Assembly: GCF_000149955.1 (NCBI RefSeq)
Contig: NC_030994.1
Span: forward strand, 1,975,071 to 2,039,070
Length of the DNA stretch: 64,000 bases
Direction of reading: 5' to 3'
Origin: Fusarium oxysporum f. sp. lycopersici 4287
Lineage: Eukaryota > Ascomycota > Sordariomycetes > Hypocreales > Nectriaceae
The notes beneath the pieces are model-generated. The model was not told where the DNA came from. It ran no database searches and saw nothing but the letters and a program-made list of their open reading frames with translations. A program made the translations under genes and the position numbers. Of the stretch, positions 26,600 to 38,927 are shown in pieces. The first letter of the stretch is position 1; each line of letters opens with the position of its first letter.

Positions 26600-29500
26600 T
26601 TATTGGTTTGTACTCACACGGCCACGCAGATGATCCCCTCTTGGCAATCCTGGTGGCCGAGATTGTGGTGTAGCCGATAGTGTTCTCGGTGATTGAATAC
26701 GCACAGATCTTGTCGCTGGCGTAAACTTAGTAGTGGTCTGTCGCGGAAGTCCAAATCGTGTGGCAGATGGTCTCGCGCCCACGGATTTGCTGTTGATGAC
26801 TGGAGAGTTTGGCTCCGGCGAGGAAGACAAAGGTCCGATCGTACGCCCATTTGGAGGCCTGATCCCAAATGATCCCGCAACTACTGGCCGCCGTGAGGGT
26901 TCAGGCCGGCCAGGCCCTGCTGTGCTTGCCAGGTCCTGGTCAAACTCGGGGTCACGACCCTGGGTATCTCGCTCTAAATGCGATGGGACTGGTGCCATCG
27001 GTGTCGTTGATGGCAGACCTGAGAACTGGCCAGGTCCTCGCGAAGCAGGTCTCAAAGATGGCGAGGCTGGTAGCTCATCATCTTCATCGCCAGCTAGCGA
27101 AAACGCCTCATCATTCTCGTCCGCCTCTCGGAGCGGAGCCATGGATCCTGGTGGCATCATAGTCGACATGGAGAATGGCTGCCCAGTCCATCTAGTTGGT
27201 GTCTCAAGCGGTGTACTGGAGTAATCAAAGCCCCTATCATTGCGACTGGCCAGTGACCGCCTCCCAGACAACGCTCGCCAACTTCCGCGTGGCCATGCAG
27301 CCGGCACAGATTGTGGCTGTGGGCGAGTTCCAGGAGCCATGGATCGAATTCTATCGTCCCGTTGACGCCAATATTGCAGTACGCGGTTACGCCTTTCGCG
27401 TTCGTGCTTCCTTTGAACTTCAATTGCTGTGTGACCCTGTCCACTTTGTTGTAACGATGCAATTGACCAGGACTTGAGGGACTGCCGTTGCTTGTCGGCT
27501 GCCCAAAGCTGCCAGGCATCTGTATCCCGCTGCTCAAGGTCGACGGTGTACACTTTCCAAGCTTCTAACCATCCCTCTGCATGTTGCAGTTTAGCTTCTT
27601 GCATGCGTCTTTGGTCAATGTCCGCTTGGCGTTTCCATGTATCAGTAATTAGGATAACCTTTTGGGTATCTTTATGGGCTCGCAACTCTTGTATCAAGTC
27701 GCCCCGTGCCCGATCCTCCGTCGCCAATGCCCTCCATCGATCGACAGCAGCAAAGAAATTGCGTTTCTTTCGAGCAGAAGAGACTTGGGTATACCTAGCC
27801 ATCAGATACCTCTTGACCTGCTGCTTGTCTTGGTCCCTACGACTCTTGATCGCTCGATCAAAGACTTGCAACAATCTAGTAGCTCCGAGATAGAGTTGAG
27901 CTCGATCTCCCAAACGTGCCATGTGTGACGAATCACGCTTAAATTGCCTGAAAGTCCTTACAACATTGGACTTTGCTTGCTCCTCATAAAACTCTTCTGC
28001 TCTTCGGCCCATGTCCACATCCTGTTCGGTGCATTGGAACCATCGGTCGAACACTCGCGTCACTTGAAGATACTCGCGCCTCCACTGGAATGCCTGGGCT
28101 CTTGCCCTCAAGTTCCACTCATCGAAAGCAAGGATTGCCTTCTCAATCATCAATCGCTGGCGGTACCCGACCGCCCTTCGACTGATCTCAGCTTGATCCC
28201 ACCATTCTCGAAGATATGTGAAGGAGTGCTGAATATCTCCAATTCTTCTGGCAGTGTTATATAATTGGCTTTCATTTTCTGACATGCCCTGCCATTTGTG
28301 AATGGCATCCACTTGGAGTCGCAAAGTCGTTTGGGTCTGTATGGCTTGACTGAGAGCCTTGTCATGAGAAGCCTGTGACAGCCACTTTGACATGGCTCGT
28401 GTCCTACTACGCGAAGCTGTCATTTGACGGCCGAGGTGTTTGAGTCGGTGACAAGACCATATATCAAGGACTCGCTGGACTCTTCTCTGCTCGTAAGCCC
28501 GAGCAGCTTCTATCGCAGTGGCCTGTAGACTTTTCTCTTGGGCGACAATACGTTGCCACTTCTTCACAACCACGGCTGCCCTCATGTGGTCGGTGGTAGG
28601 CTCACGGAGTGCAGGGGCTTGGCTCCATGATCGGAAATAGCGAAATCGTATCATATGCCGTCTTGCAACGGCGTCTCGTTCAAGACGACGTGCGGTGCGG
28701 TCAGCCCAATGGTTGAAGACCTTGCTTGCGAGGTAGATCTCACGAGCTCTGGCGGCCTGTTTGAGGAGCCGGCTTTGTTCTCTTTCCGAATCAATCTGCT
28801 GCTCGGGTGTCAAAGGGCCTTCTTCAGCGGGTTGTTCTTGTTGGGATATTGTATTTCTAGTGCGCTCTTGGGTCACAGGATGATGAACAATTGTGCCTTC
28901 GTTGTTAGTTACAGTGTTAGATCGAGCCCTTGTGGTTGGAGAATGGACTTCTGGTGGATTTTGGATCTGTGTATGTTGAGAGGGTTCTGCTTCAGGTTCG
29001 TCGAGTTCTTCAGGCTCTTCGGGCTCTTGAAGTTGCTGTGGAGGCTCCTCAACTGGGCTGTGGGGTAATTCATCATCACCGTGGCGCGATGGCTCGTCAA
29101 AGTGCTCCTCTTGTGGCGCACTCCCTTGGATTAAAGAAGTCGTAGATCGTATAGCACTACTTAGAACGGAAAGGGGTCGATGCATAAATGACTGAGCGGA
29201 AACCGGCCTTGTGTGCATATCTGTTGGGTCTTTGAGCGAAGTTTGAGTGTGTGGCTCGAGTCCATTGACTTGTGAAGACGTCACTGTTTGATGCCCGGTC
29301 ACTGGTGGTCGATCTTCAAAAGGTTGAGCTTCAAAGTTCCTCACATCGGCTGAAGCTTCTTCGGGAATGCTCGGAAAAGAAGGGATCCGTTGTGCAGGTT
29401 GTGCTCGACGACTCGCAACCAGAGAGCGCCAGCGATTCATGGCTGAAGAGACAACCGCCTTTCGCATTTCCTCATATGCGCCCTCCTCCTCCTCCTCCTC

Positions 29501-30214
29501 GTCGGTCTCGGAAAATTCCAATTCATCCTGGGGGTGAGGTTGCGATCCTGGCGGAGAGACTGATGGTGATGGTGACGGTGAAGCTGAAGCTGGTGATTGT
29601 GGGACTCGCGGTCCAGTCGGGGCATGGCCGTTTTGTAGGCCTTTTTGTGGAGTTGTTTGCTGGCGCGAGATGGCATGGCTCTGGCGACTCGATGAAGATA
29701 CTGCGGGAGATGTAGAGGCTGAAGTCCGCGGCGACGCAGTAGTATTATCTCCAAACTCTAAAACGATTCCCATTCGACTGAGGATAGCTTGGAACTTGTC
29801 GAGCAAGTTGCCATCGCCTCGCTCACCGCCTACGCGGAAGACAAAAGTCGACAAGTGGTGATCTGAATCGGGGTCAATTCCATAGGTCGGGAGTACGACG
29901 TCGTATGCCTTGAAGAGCGCAGCAGCAGGGAGAGGTTTCGGTTCAGGCGCTGAGTCGAGCAATTCCTGGGCAGCGACGACTACGGCGTGCAGCGCAGCGA
30001 TGTCTAGGCCGGTCGGTCAATATCAGGTCGACACAGCATCGCAAAAATGATACGGACCTTCGTTGGAGTAGTATGGATCCTGGCTAGAGGGTGCCCGACT
30101 GGCATTGCTCGAGCGGCCATCATCAGACGGTGAGGCCGCTCTCTGCGCAGCCGGAGACATCGATGCTGCTGGTGAAGTCGCATTTGAGCCCTGGCGAGAG
30201 ATGTCGGAGGACAT
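26600..30214 (-). CDS. SFI1: SFI1-type centrin-binding spindle pole protein
   Basis: Sfi1 homologues form a long helix that binds centrin (Cdc31) and builds the bridge for spindle pole body duplication (family knowledge). Two exons, 30214-30058 and 30003-26600, are joined over a GTCCGT-donor intron of 54 nt and give 1186 aa. After an N-terminal helical region (FKAYDVVLPTYGIDPD, FVFRVGGERGDGNLLDKFQA) and a Ser/Pro/acidic linker, residues about 440-900 hold many spaced Trp-centred helices, for example VFNHWADRTARRLERDA, FRYFRSWSQAPALRE, VVVKKWQRIVAQEKSLQ and VFDRWFQCTEQDVDMGRR, the Sfi1 repeat signature. The C terminus is disordered, Pro/Ser/Arg-rich. A GTGAGT near the stop (GRGRVSTNQ) leaves open a further 3' exon. 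The start at 30214 is the first ATG in frame with exon 2. Confidence 0.9.
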
Positions 30215-30744
30215 GGACAGATAATTATTGGCGAGCTGCCCACATCCGTCATTGACCCATAGTCAAGAAGTCGGTGTGCAATGAAGCGCGAGCAGTTCTG
30301 TTCTGCTGTTTATTTATTTAGTTATTTGCGGCGAGCTACCACAAATTTGCGAACAGGCAAACTTCAGTTGACTTCGAGTATTGCGCTTCAGTAAATCGGA
30401 TTATAAAAATGTAAGAATAGAGATCGACAAAGACGATGCTAGCGGCGCTTCAAGAATTGCACTATCGTATTCGACGAGGGGGTCGTATCCAAACAAAGCG
30501 CAATCTGAGGTCCAACCTGACAGAAAACGCACGCGAATTTGCGCGGTCGCGATGCCAACGGCCAACAGCTCGGACGTGTAAAGTGGGTGGCTGGTGCGGA
30601 CACGCCTCATGGGGCTTGATAGCCGTACTGTGTTATTCAATGATCCATCGACACTGTATGAGCAATACTATTTTCAGTCTCATAACAACTTCAGCAACTG
30701 GCCATTCATTGTCTTCACTCATCTCCTTCTCTCACAAAGTCACC
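30215..30744. promoter_or_regulatory. Divergent promoter region SFI1 / NDUFAF8-like gene
   Basis: These 530 nt lie between divergent start codons at 30214 and 30745. The chance ORFs here (up to 126 codons) have no protein pattern. The role is inferred from orientation only. Confidence 0.55.
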
Positions 30745-31033
30745 ATGAACCAGCAAAGAACTCGTCCCATTCAAAAGTTTGCTAAAGCAGTCTCACAATG
30801 CTCCGTCGAGGTCTGAATTCTCTTGTCATACCTGCATCAAATCACTAAAATCTGGTAGGCTACGGCATATGGCAAGTGTATCGTTGCCGACTATAACGCT
30901 GTCCACAAGGATAAGTGTGCCAAAGAGTTTATGAGGCTCAAAGATTGTTATTTAGTATGTCCCCCTATCTATTCGCCTCTTAACGGCGACAAGTCTGACA
31001 CTGTCACTCAAGGCTGCATCCAAGAAAACATGA
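30745..31033 (+). CDS. NDUFAF8-like twin-CX9C mitochondrial protein (60 aa, three exons)
   Basis: A micro-gene easily missed by ORF calling. Exons are 30745-30810, 30859-30954 and 31013-31033, with introns of 48 nt (GTCTGA donor, GGTAG acceptor) and 58 nt (GTATGT donor, CAAG acceptor). The 60-aa product starts MNQQRTRPIQKFAKAVSQC and ends LAASKKT. Splicing creates two exact CX9C motifs: CSVEATAYGKC and CAKEFMRLKDC. The spacing, the AYG(K/R)C block and the AA(S/A)KKT end match the NDUFAF8 (C17orf89) family, which is imported by the Mia40 pathway into the intermembrane space and helps assemble complex I with NDUFAF5. The fold is read from sequence; the complex I role is from the family. Only the spliced form has the correct nine-residue spacing, which supports the exon model. 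Confidence 0.85.
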
Positions 31034-31073
31034 TGCACTCATGTAGCCACAAACAACACACTTTTAATCGAAC

Positions 31074-31092
31074 TTTTTTTTTTTTTTTTTTT
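31074..31092. repeat. 19-nt poly(T) tract
   Basis: Nineteen T on the plus strand between two convergent genes (NDUFAF8-like stop at 31033, ILS1 stop at 31138). On the minus strand it is an A run downstream of ILS1. Its position suits the shared 3' end region. Confidence 0.9.
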
Positions 31093-31137
31093 AATAATTT
31101 ATCTCCTACATAAACTTGAATTTTGTTTCCCGAAGTT

Positions 31138-34100
31138 TTACAGCTTGAGTAATCTCAACAAAAATGTTGCCTGTTGGACCTCTTGCTCCTCCTCTGCAAT
31201 AAGACCCTCAGTCTGTGGTTCCGCTCCAGTCTCTTCTAGTGGTCGGCGCAAGACCTTCTCAAACACTGGATTCTGGGACTTGAAGGCACCAGACAAGCCA
31301 ATATCTTCAGGGTCTGTAATGACACGGTACTCCATCTTAATATCGTCCGTTGGCACGAGACCTGCCTTCTTTCGAAGTCTCTGTACACGGTTGATGATCT
31401 CACGTCCTAGACCCTCAGCTGCCAGCTCAGGGTGAATCTCAGTGTCCAGGATGGTGAGCACATCGCTATCGGTGTTGATCTCCAAGTTCTTGGAAGACTC
31501 ATCCTCCTTGATACCTCTGCGCACAACGAGATCGCCCTCTTCCAGACGAATACCGTCAACAAAGATTTCCTTGTCGCGGACGTATCCCTGGACCTGCTCG
31601 CTGGTAAGGAGAGGCAGCCCCTTCTTTACGCGGGCCATATCCTTCTTGAGCTTCTTTCCAAGAACAGGCCAGTCGGCAGTGACGCTGTATTGGACGTTGT
31701 ACTTGGCTTCGTCGCTCGAGAGCACGAGGTCTCGCACATTCAACTCCTCGCTGATATACTTCTCAAGGGACTTGACATCCTCAAGATATTGAGGATCGGA
31801 GTGAATTACCACCAGTGTCTTGAGAGGCTGCTTGAGGCCAATGGTACGGCGTTCACGCGATACACGAGCGAGCTCAATGACACGCTGCATGCGACCAACA
31901 CGTCGCTCCACCTCCTCATCGAACAACTCTTCGCGGACATCGGGGAATGGCAGGAAGTGCACGCTTCGGGGATCTTCGCTTTGGAGCTCCTTGGGAATGT
32001 GAGGTAGAAGCTTGAGGTAGATGTTGTCAGTAAGGAAAGGGGTGAAAGGTGCCAGTCCACGGCACAAAGTGAACAACACTTCGAAGAGGGTGTTCAGGGC
32101 ATGGAGGGTATCGTCGAGACCGTTCTCTCCCTTGAGTCGCTTTCGATTGAATCGAATATACCAGTTCGTTGTGCTGTCAATGAGACCAAGGAGCCTGGGT
32201 ACGACAGTGTACAAACGGTATGAGGCCATCTCCTTGTTCACGAACTGAAGAAGGCTTTGGCAAACTGCCAGAACCCAGCGGTCCATGACATTGGTGTTGC
32301 TTGACTCCAACTTCGGATCCCAAACGAAGTCCACGCCCTCTGCCTTCTTAAGCAGAGCAACTTGACCCTCGAAGAACTTGTAGCTGTTCCACAACGGTAA
32401 AAGGACCTTCTGAACGACCTCCTTGACGCCAGACTCCTTGAAGCGGAGGGGCTCGGCTCGCACAACAGGAGAGTTGATAAGGTAGAGTCGAAGAGCATCA
32501 GAACCGTACTTGGACATGACGATAGAAGGGTCAGGATAGTTTTTGAGACGTTTCGACATCTTCTTGCCATCCTCTGCAAGCACAATACCGTTGACAACAC
32601 AGTTCTGGAACGGCGACTTGCCAAACAGGTGAGTTCCCAGCACTGTCAGTGTGTAGAACCATCCACGGGTTTGATCCAGACCCTCAGCGATGAAATCTCC
32701 GGGGAACGACTGGTTGAACTTATCAACATTCTCGAAGGGGTAGTGTTGGCTGGCATAAGGCATGCTTCCAGACTCGAACCAGCAGTCAAACACTTCCTCG
32801 ATACGCTTCAGTTGACCTTTGCCCATCTTGCTGGGAATAGTGATATGATCAACCTTGTCGCGGTGAAGATCAGACAGATCACCCTCATATCCACTCAGTT
32901 CACGTAGCTCTTGAACGCTTCCAATGCACACTCTCTCCTCCAGATCATCGCTGACCCAAAGAGGGATGGGAGTACCCCAGTATCGGTTTCGGCTCACGTT
33001 CCAATCACGAGCGTTGGCAATCCAGCTGGCGAATCGCTTCTCCTTGACAAATGATGGAACCCAGTGGGAACCCTCGATGTTCTTGAGCATGTCGGGGACG
33101 ATGTTGGGAATGCGGATGAACCAAGAGGGAACGGCCCTGTAGATAAGGGGAGTATCCGAGCGAGGGCACATGGGGTACGAGTGCTTAAGCTGAGACTCGT
33201 TGGCGATGCGACCGGCGTTCTTGAGGTGCTTGATGATGTGCTTATCAGCCTCCTTCACATGCAGGCCCTTGAAATCGGAGACTCGGTCAGTGAAGTGACC
33301 GGTGTCGTTGACGGGGTCAGGAGGTGGTCGCTTCTCGGTAATGATACCTGCGGCTGCAGCAATATTGTAATCGTCCTCACCAAACGCCGGTGCCTGGTGG
33401 ACGATACCCACACCACTGTCGTCTGTAACGTAAGTTGCGTTCAACACCTTGAAGGCAATGTCCTTGAACTCCTCGTAAAAGTAGTCGAAAGGAGGGGTGT
33501 ATTTCCATCCTAGCATATCCTTGCCGAGAACTGTTCCGAGCTTCTTGAATTTAGCCTTCTTGGGATCCTTGTATAAGGTACCAAGGAGCTTCTCGAGAAG
33601 GATAAAAGTCTTTCCTGTCTTCTCATCCAGAATCTTAACATACTCGAAGTCAGGGTGAGCTGCGAGACCAAGATGCGATGGCAGTGTCCAAGGGGTGGTG
33701 GTCCAGGCGAGCAGGTTAACTTCAGGATCGTCGACAAGGGGAAATGTGACGACAACTGCAGGATCAGTGACATCTTGGTAGTTCTGGTTGGCCTCGAAAT
33801 TGCTCAGGGCGGTGGTGAGAACAGTAGAGTAGGGCATAACTCGGTGTCCTTGGTAGACTTGGTCCTTGTCGAACAGTTGCTTGAAAACCCACCATTCAGA
33901 CTCCATGAACTTGGGGTCCATTGTCTGAAGGAGCGCGGTTAGCTATCTGGCTAGGGATATAGAGTGTATGTTTCTTTACCTTGTAATCGTTGTCGAAATC
34001 AATCCAACGTCCCAAACGCTCAATGGTGTGTCGCCATTCGCCGGCATATCGCATGACAATGGATCGACACTCCTCGTTGTACTTGGCGATACCGAGTTCC

Positions 34101-34408
34101 ATGACGGCAGCCTTACCAGAAATTCCCAGCTTCTTGTCAATCTCATGCTCAATGGGCAGACCGTGTGTATCCCAGCCAAAGCGTCGCTCGACGTGGTAGC
34201 CCTTCATGGACCAGTAACGAGGGATAACATCCTTGATGGTGGAGGCCAAAAGATGGCCGTAGTGAGGCAGACCGGTTGCAAAAGGAGGACCATCATAGAA
34301 GGTATATCGAGGGCGTCCTTCGGACAGTTCAACCTGTCGCAGGAAGGCATCGATTTCCCGCCATCTTTGGATGATGGCCTCCTCTTCTTTCGGGAAGTCG
34401 ATCGACAT
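31138..34408 (-). CDS. ILS1: Cytosolic isoleucyl-tRNA synthetase
   Basis: Class I aminoacyl-tRNA synthetase that charges tRNA-Ile, with a CP1 domain that edits mis-charged valine (family knowledge). Exons 34408-33980 and 33924-31138 are joined over a 55-nt intron and give 1071 aa, the usual length for eukaryotic cytosolic IleRS. The HIGH-type motif is PHYGHLL at residues about 48-54, in [16 protein letters not shown]. The KMSKS loop is [15 protein letters not shown] near residue 600. The [14 protein letters not shown] and [16 protein letters not shown] blocks are typical. The start at 34408 ([10 protein letters not shown]) is preferred over codons further up because a 5' UTR intron ends at 34425. 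No mitochondrial presequence is seen. The frame is intact. Confidence 0.97.
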
Positions 34409-34424
34409 GATTGTGATGGTTCGC

Positions 34425-34542
34425 CTGTAAGAGGAGGTGTTAGTGGACAAGTTTTGAACGAGATGGTATGAGGGATCATAGAAGAGGCGTAGTCGTGTTT
34501 AAGTAGCTAGGGGAATAGGCAAGAAAGAAATGTTTGACTCAC
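34425..34542 (-). other. Probable 5' UTR intron of ILS1
   Basis: On the minus strand a GTGAGT donor follows GCCG at 34542 and a CTTACAG acceptor ends at 34425, 17 nt before the ILS1 ATG. The enclosed 118 nt has a CTAAC-like site. The intron would join an untranslated first exon. Transcript evidence is needed. Confidence 0.6.
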
Positions 34543-35553
34543 CGGCGATGCCTTGAAAGTGTCACTATCTGCGACAAACCGTTGATGGAGGGGCAAGTTT
34601 AAGAAAAAAGGCAGCTCGCTCACCCGCTCGCTATGGTGGGTGAGTCAAGCAAGAGCGACGGAACCGGAGGTGGGGTCAAATTTGTGCCCCGCGTCTACCT
34701 TAGTTCCAAGGAGGGGTTCAAGGGTTACCTATCATAATCACAGCACTTTCTGTCCATGGTTGCTTATAAGCATAAACAATAAATTTTAATAGTTCGAATT
34801 AGAATGAATTTATATATAAATTACCTGGAATACTCTAACTATCTTATTTTTAAAAATTTTCCTCAAGCAAAGATGTCTTTTCTGGCAAATCAGCATAACA
34901 CTAACCCATCAAGAGATGACATAAGACCGACACCGGCAGATAATGGATGTATGGCCTCAAATGGTACCAAGGCCTATGAATCTTGGTAGCTTCTAGACCA
35001 ATTTACAAAGCATCAGTAAGATTTGATGCATTGCATCCAATTTCTCCCTTCAGCAATGGCACTAATAATAGGTCTCATTATGGATTGAGATTAGCGATTG
35101 TGGCCAAGTTTGCAGCGCTCCAGCACTAAAACGACCAGGGCCCGTTGGTGCATGCGTGGTTGCTGCCCGCCAGACAAAGCAAAGCAAAGCAAATAGGATC
35201 GAGCTTGATGAAGTGTTTGTTTATATTATTGCTTGGTTTTGCCAACATCAACCCACTCTGGTATGACTTTAGCATATATGTCGCCAGCTTCTGTATCTCG
35301 TCCTTCCGCTTCGATTCATCATAATTGAGGTGAATAGCCCCTGTATTTCTCAAGGGAGAGCTACTCGCCGCTATTCGGTTCTGAAACCAAAACACTATCG
35401 ATAACAAACCTGACGTCGCAAGACCGTCAGTTGCATACCATACCATTACCAGCAACTCACTTTACACAAACAACACTCTGGACCGTGATAGGTTCTTGTG
35501 TCGCTGTGATAACTTTGTATTCTTCTTCAACAATCGCATTATAACCTCGAACC
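34543..35553. promoter_or_regulatory. Divergent intergenic region ILS1 / HYM1
   Basis: About 1 kb between divergent genes. It includes a very AT-rich core (about 34755-34865) and a small tandem AAAGC-type tract near 35175-35190. It should hold both promoters and 5' UTRs. Translated ORFs (up to 109 codons) show no family resemblance, and no tRNA-like fold was found. Confidence 0.5.
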
Positions 35554-36828
35554 ATGTCGTTCCTGTTTGGAAGAGCCCGCACACGCACAGTTGCCGATCT
35601 CCCCAAGCAGGCCCGCGAGCATGTCTTGAAGCTCGAGGGGCCACAGGGCCCTTCCAAGGTAGCAATCATATCACCTCACCTCGACTCAAGGCCAAACACT
35701 GACTCTAAAAGGCCGAAGAGCTTGCCCGAGTCTTGAGCCAGATGAAGACTATCCTGCAGGGAACTCCCGGTATGCTGCTTCGCCTTGCTCCACGAACCCC
35801 TGACTGTATGGCTAAGACATCTTGCAAGAGGCCGATACCTCTCCAGAACAGATCTTACAGCTTGTGACTGGTCTCATCGACGAAGATCTCCTCCATCTCC
35901 TCGCCGTCAACCTCTTCCGTCTTCCATTCGAGTCGCGTAAAGATACCCAAGTCATATTCTCCTACGTCTTCCGCTTCCGCCCCGCCACCGCCGCCCCCAA
36001 AAGCGATCCTCTCGCACTATCATACGTTGTCTGCAATCGACCCCAGGTCCTAGTTGAGCTATGTCGAGGATATGATCACAAGGAGAGCGCTACGCCGGCA
36101 GGTTCAGTTCTACGAGAGCTACTCAAGAACGAGGCCGCCGCCGCAATCATTCTATACGACGACGGAGATGAGCCAGGTTCGAGTTCCAAGGGTCTAAATG
36201 CCATTGACCGTGACCGACCCCAAAGTGGGAGAGGCGTGTTCTGGAGATTCTTCGATTGGGTTGATAAGAGCTCCTTCGAGGTAGCAGCAGATGCTTTCAC
36301 CACTTTTCGAGTGAGATTGGGTTACGGTACCCGAATTACTTCCTGTTGCTGATCTTACTGTAGGAACTCCTGACACGCCACAAGGATCTTGTACCAAGAT
36401 ACTTGAACGCAAACTTTGAACTCTTCTTCGACAAGTACAACAACATCTTGGTGCAATCCAACAGTTACGTGACCAAGCGTCAGTCCATAAAGCTTCTCGG
36501 TGAGATCTTGCTTGATCGCTCCAACTATAACGTCATGACTGCCTATGTTGATCGCGGGGAGCATCTCAAGATATGCATGAACTTGCTACGCGATGATAGG
36601 AAAATGGTTCAGTACGAGGGCTTCCACGTATTCAAGGTCTTTGTTGCAAACCCGCACAAATCAATTGCCGTCCAAAAGATTCTCCTCATGAATCGCGATA
36701 AGCTTCTCACTTTCCTCTCCCACTTCCTTGAGGATCGGACAGATGACGAACAGTTCATCGATGAGAGAGAATTTTTGATCAAGCAAATCCGCGGCATGCC
36801 CTCAGTTCCCGTTGCTCCTCAGCGGTAA
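35554..36828 (+). CDS. HYM1: Mo25/Hym1-type scaffold of the RAM/MOR kinase network
   Basis: Armadillo-like helical scaffold that, with a Ste20-class kinase, activates the NDR kinase (Cbk1/COT1) for polarity and septation; in animals Mo25 activates LKB1-STRAD (family knowledge). Exons are 35554-35658, 35712-35769, 35817-36310 and 36364-36828, giving 373 aa with consistent phases. Landmarks are MSFLFGRARTRTVADLPKQA, LPFESRKDTQVIFSYVFRFR, FDWVDKSSFEVAADAFTTFR, LNANFELFFDKYNNILVQSN, YVTKRQSIKLLGEILLDRSN and VFVANPHKSIAVQKILLMNR, all highly conserved in Mo25. Fungal copies are slightly longer than the animal protein (about 340 aa). The identification is secure. Confidence 0.96.
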
Positions 36829-37233
36829 ACGTATGCATGCCGCATTGCCTACTTACTCTGGACAAATATGTTCTCACTATACCATTTTGCACTCATGCGG
36901 CGTTTCCACTGCTTTTCTTCCACCCGACAGCGATTCATGAGGCCAAGGAGCACAGTTCTCTATTCATCACGATGGCATAGCATGATATGCAGTTTTGTCT
37001 TATTTTATCCCTACAGTACTTGTGTTGAATGCCCCTGGCGGTAGCATTGATTGCAACCAGGCTATGCATGTCGTTTCGCCGATCTTGGTTCATGATATTA
37101 TTATACAAAAAGACGCTCCCAACGCCCCCTCGTTCCCCGTATGTGGCCAATTAAACATGACACAAACTCTATAACTCCAATTGGTTTGTCAATAAGTGCC
37201 GTCCTGGCGTGTTGACAGTTTTCAGGTGGATGC
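36829..37233. other. Convergent 3' regions of HYM1 and RSC6
   Basis: These 405 nt between two convergent stops should hold both 3' UTRs. Nothing else was seen. Confidence 0.6.
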
Positions 37234-38927
37234 TCATCGTTGCTGCTTTGAGAGCAAGACGTTGACGCTCTCTCGCGCATTTTGGGTAGTCCAGACGCTA
37301 TCTTTTCCACCACGGCGCCACTCGTCACCCGATGCATGCTCTCCACCTCCTCTGGGTGCTTCTCCCATAATGACCTCGAGGTCTCTCTTCTGAGAACTCA
37401 GCCAGTTCTTGATGAAGTTGGTAGGATCCTTGCCAAGAGACTGGAAGAAGGAATGCTTGGCCTTCGACACGGCGATCGCCTGAACCACCTTGGCGAGCTG
37501 GTCGTCAAGCCCTGTCACGTCCTTGAGCATTGCAATGTACTGAGGGTTGTTGAGCATAGGCAAGAGTGTATCACGTAGAGGATCGTCCACAGGAACCTGG
37601 ATGTCATAGATCGTAGGCTGGGGCTCCTTGTGAAACTCCTGGTCAACTCGGATAGTGTATGGCAAGCGAATTGGCTCGAGAGGTCGCAGGTGTTGCTGAA
37701 CATACTCGTTGAGCAAAGGGATGTGTCCGATGTCGCCTTGCCTTATAACCTGTGGGAATCGTCAGAGCCATGTCAATATCAACATAGGTATATACATAGA
37801 CCAACCTTCTTGAGAGGCTCATTGCACCGGAAATTGCGCTTCTCCTCATCTTCCTGTAGTCCAAGTAACTTGATGTACTCCCAGAGAGCCATGACCGCCT
37901 CTTGATGGGTAGCATCTTTCATATCGACCACATCGGCAAGCTCAGGGGTCAGTTGGTATCTCTCGGGTGTCTCCTGGCGGAACAGGTTGATGGTGATGTT
38001 TTGGTTTTCGTCTCCATTTCTCTTGAAGGTAAGTTCATCGAAATCAGCGGCTGCTGGAAGGTTGGCAGCGGGTTGGTTTCGGGCCGGGGCATCTGGCTTC
38101 TTCCATTCCACTGTCTGTTCGGCGCCTGTTCGGAATCGAGATCGGTCGAAATCGACTGTCAAAGACTTGAAGAAGTGCGAGAATCGGGGTTTCTCTTGTG
38201 CTTTGGACTTCTGTGCTGACTCGTCTGACTCCTTTCCTTCTTCTGTGGTTGACTCCTGTTTCTTGGGCTGCTCGGTCTCCTCGTCTTCATCGTCGAGTAG
38301 ACGACCTTCAATCTTGACTCGGTACGACGCCTCCATGCTAGGGGTAAAGTCAAACGAGTCAGAGTTCAGTCCATTGCTCTGCCAGATTTGATCCTCGACC
38401 GTGTTGCTGATCCAAACTCGCAATGTTTTGTATCTCTGAATCATGGGTTAGTCGGTTCCTCCCAATAAATGCATTGTTGTCGAACACACCTTGGATCCAC
38501 GGCTGGTGTAGTCGACAATGTCCAGACGCTTTCGTGTGATAGTAGCATCAAGTCGACGCTCGACATCTCGCAGTTCTTTGTACCGTTGAACACCGTCTGG
38601 ATCAATAATGCTGTCCTCAACTCCATCGGGAATGTTCTTATCTGTAGGCTTTCGACTACGTCGCTTAGCTAGCTCACTGGCGTGAGCCTGAACCTGTTGT
38701 TGCTGAGCAATCTGTGCCTGGGTGAGGGGAACTGAAGGGTGAGGCCCTGAGGACATCATGGGTCCTGAGAAAGCGTCCATTTTAGTAGATGATTGATGAA
38801 CGAGGTCGGGTTGCGCAAATGATGGGGGATGGGTTTTAAACGTACCAATTCCACCACGTCGCTGGTTTGTCGCATGAGGCGAGCGCTGCGGAACCTGCTG
38901 CGCATAAGCGCGATATTGAGGCTGCAT
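37234..38927 (-). CDS. RSC6: SWIB-domain subunit of SWI/SNF or RSC (RSC6/SNF12, SMARCD family)
   Basis: Core subunit of an ATP-dependent nucleosome-remodelling complex in the nucleus. Exons on the minus strand are 38927-38490, 38435-37806 and 37749-37234, giving 527 aa. The N terminus is Gln/Pro-rich (PLTQAQIAQQQQVQAHASEL). A conserved helical block follows (RKPTDKNIPDGVEDSIIDPD, RLDATITRKRLDIVDYTSRG, RVWISNTVEDQIWQ). The SWIB domain lies at about residues 310-385 (RYQLTPELADVVDMKDATHQ, ALWEYIKLLGLQEDEEKRNF, IRQGDIGHIPLLNEY). Yeast has paralogues Rsc6 and Snf12; filamentous fungi often have one, so the exact complex is not decided. The second intron has a GTTGGT donor. Confidence 0.92.
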
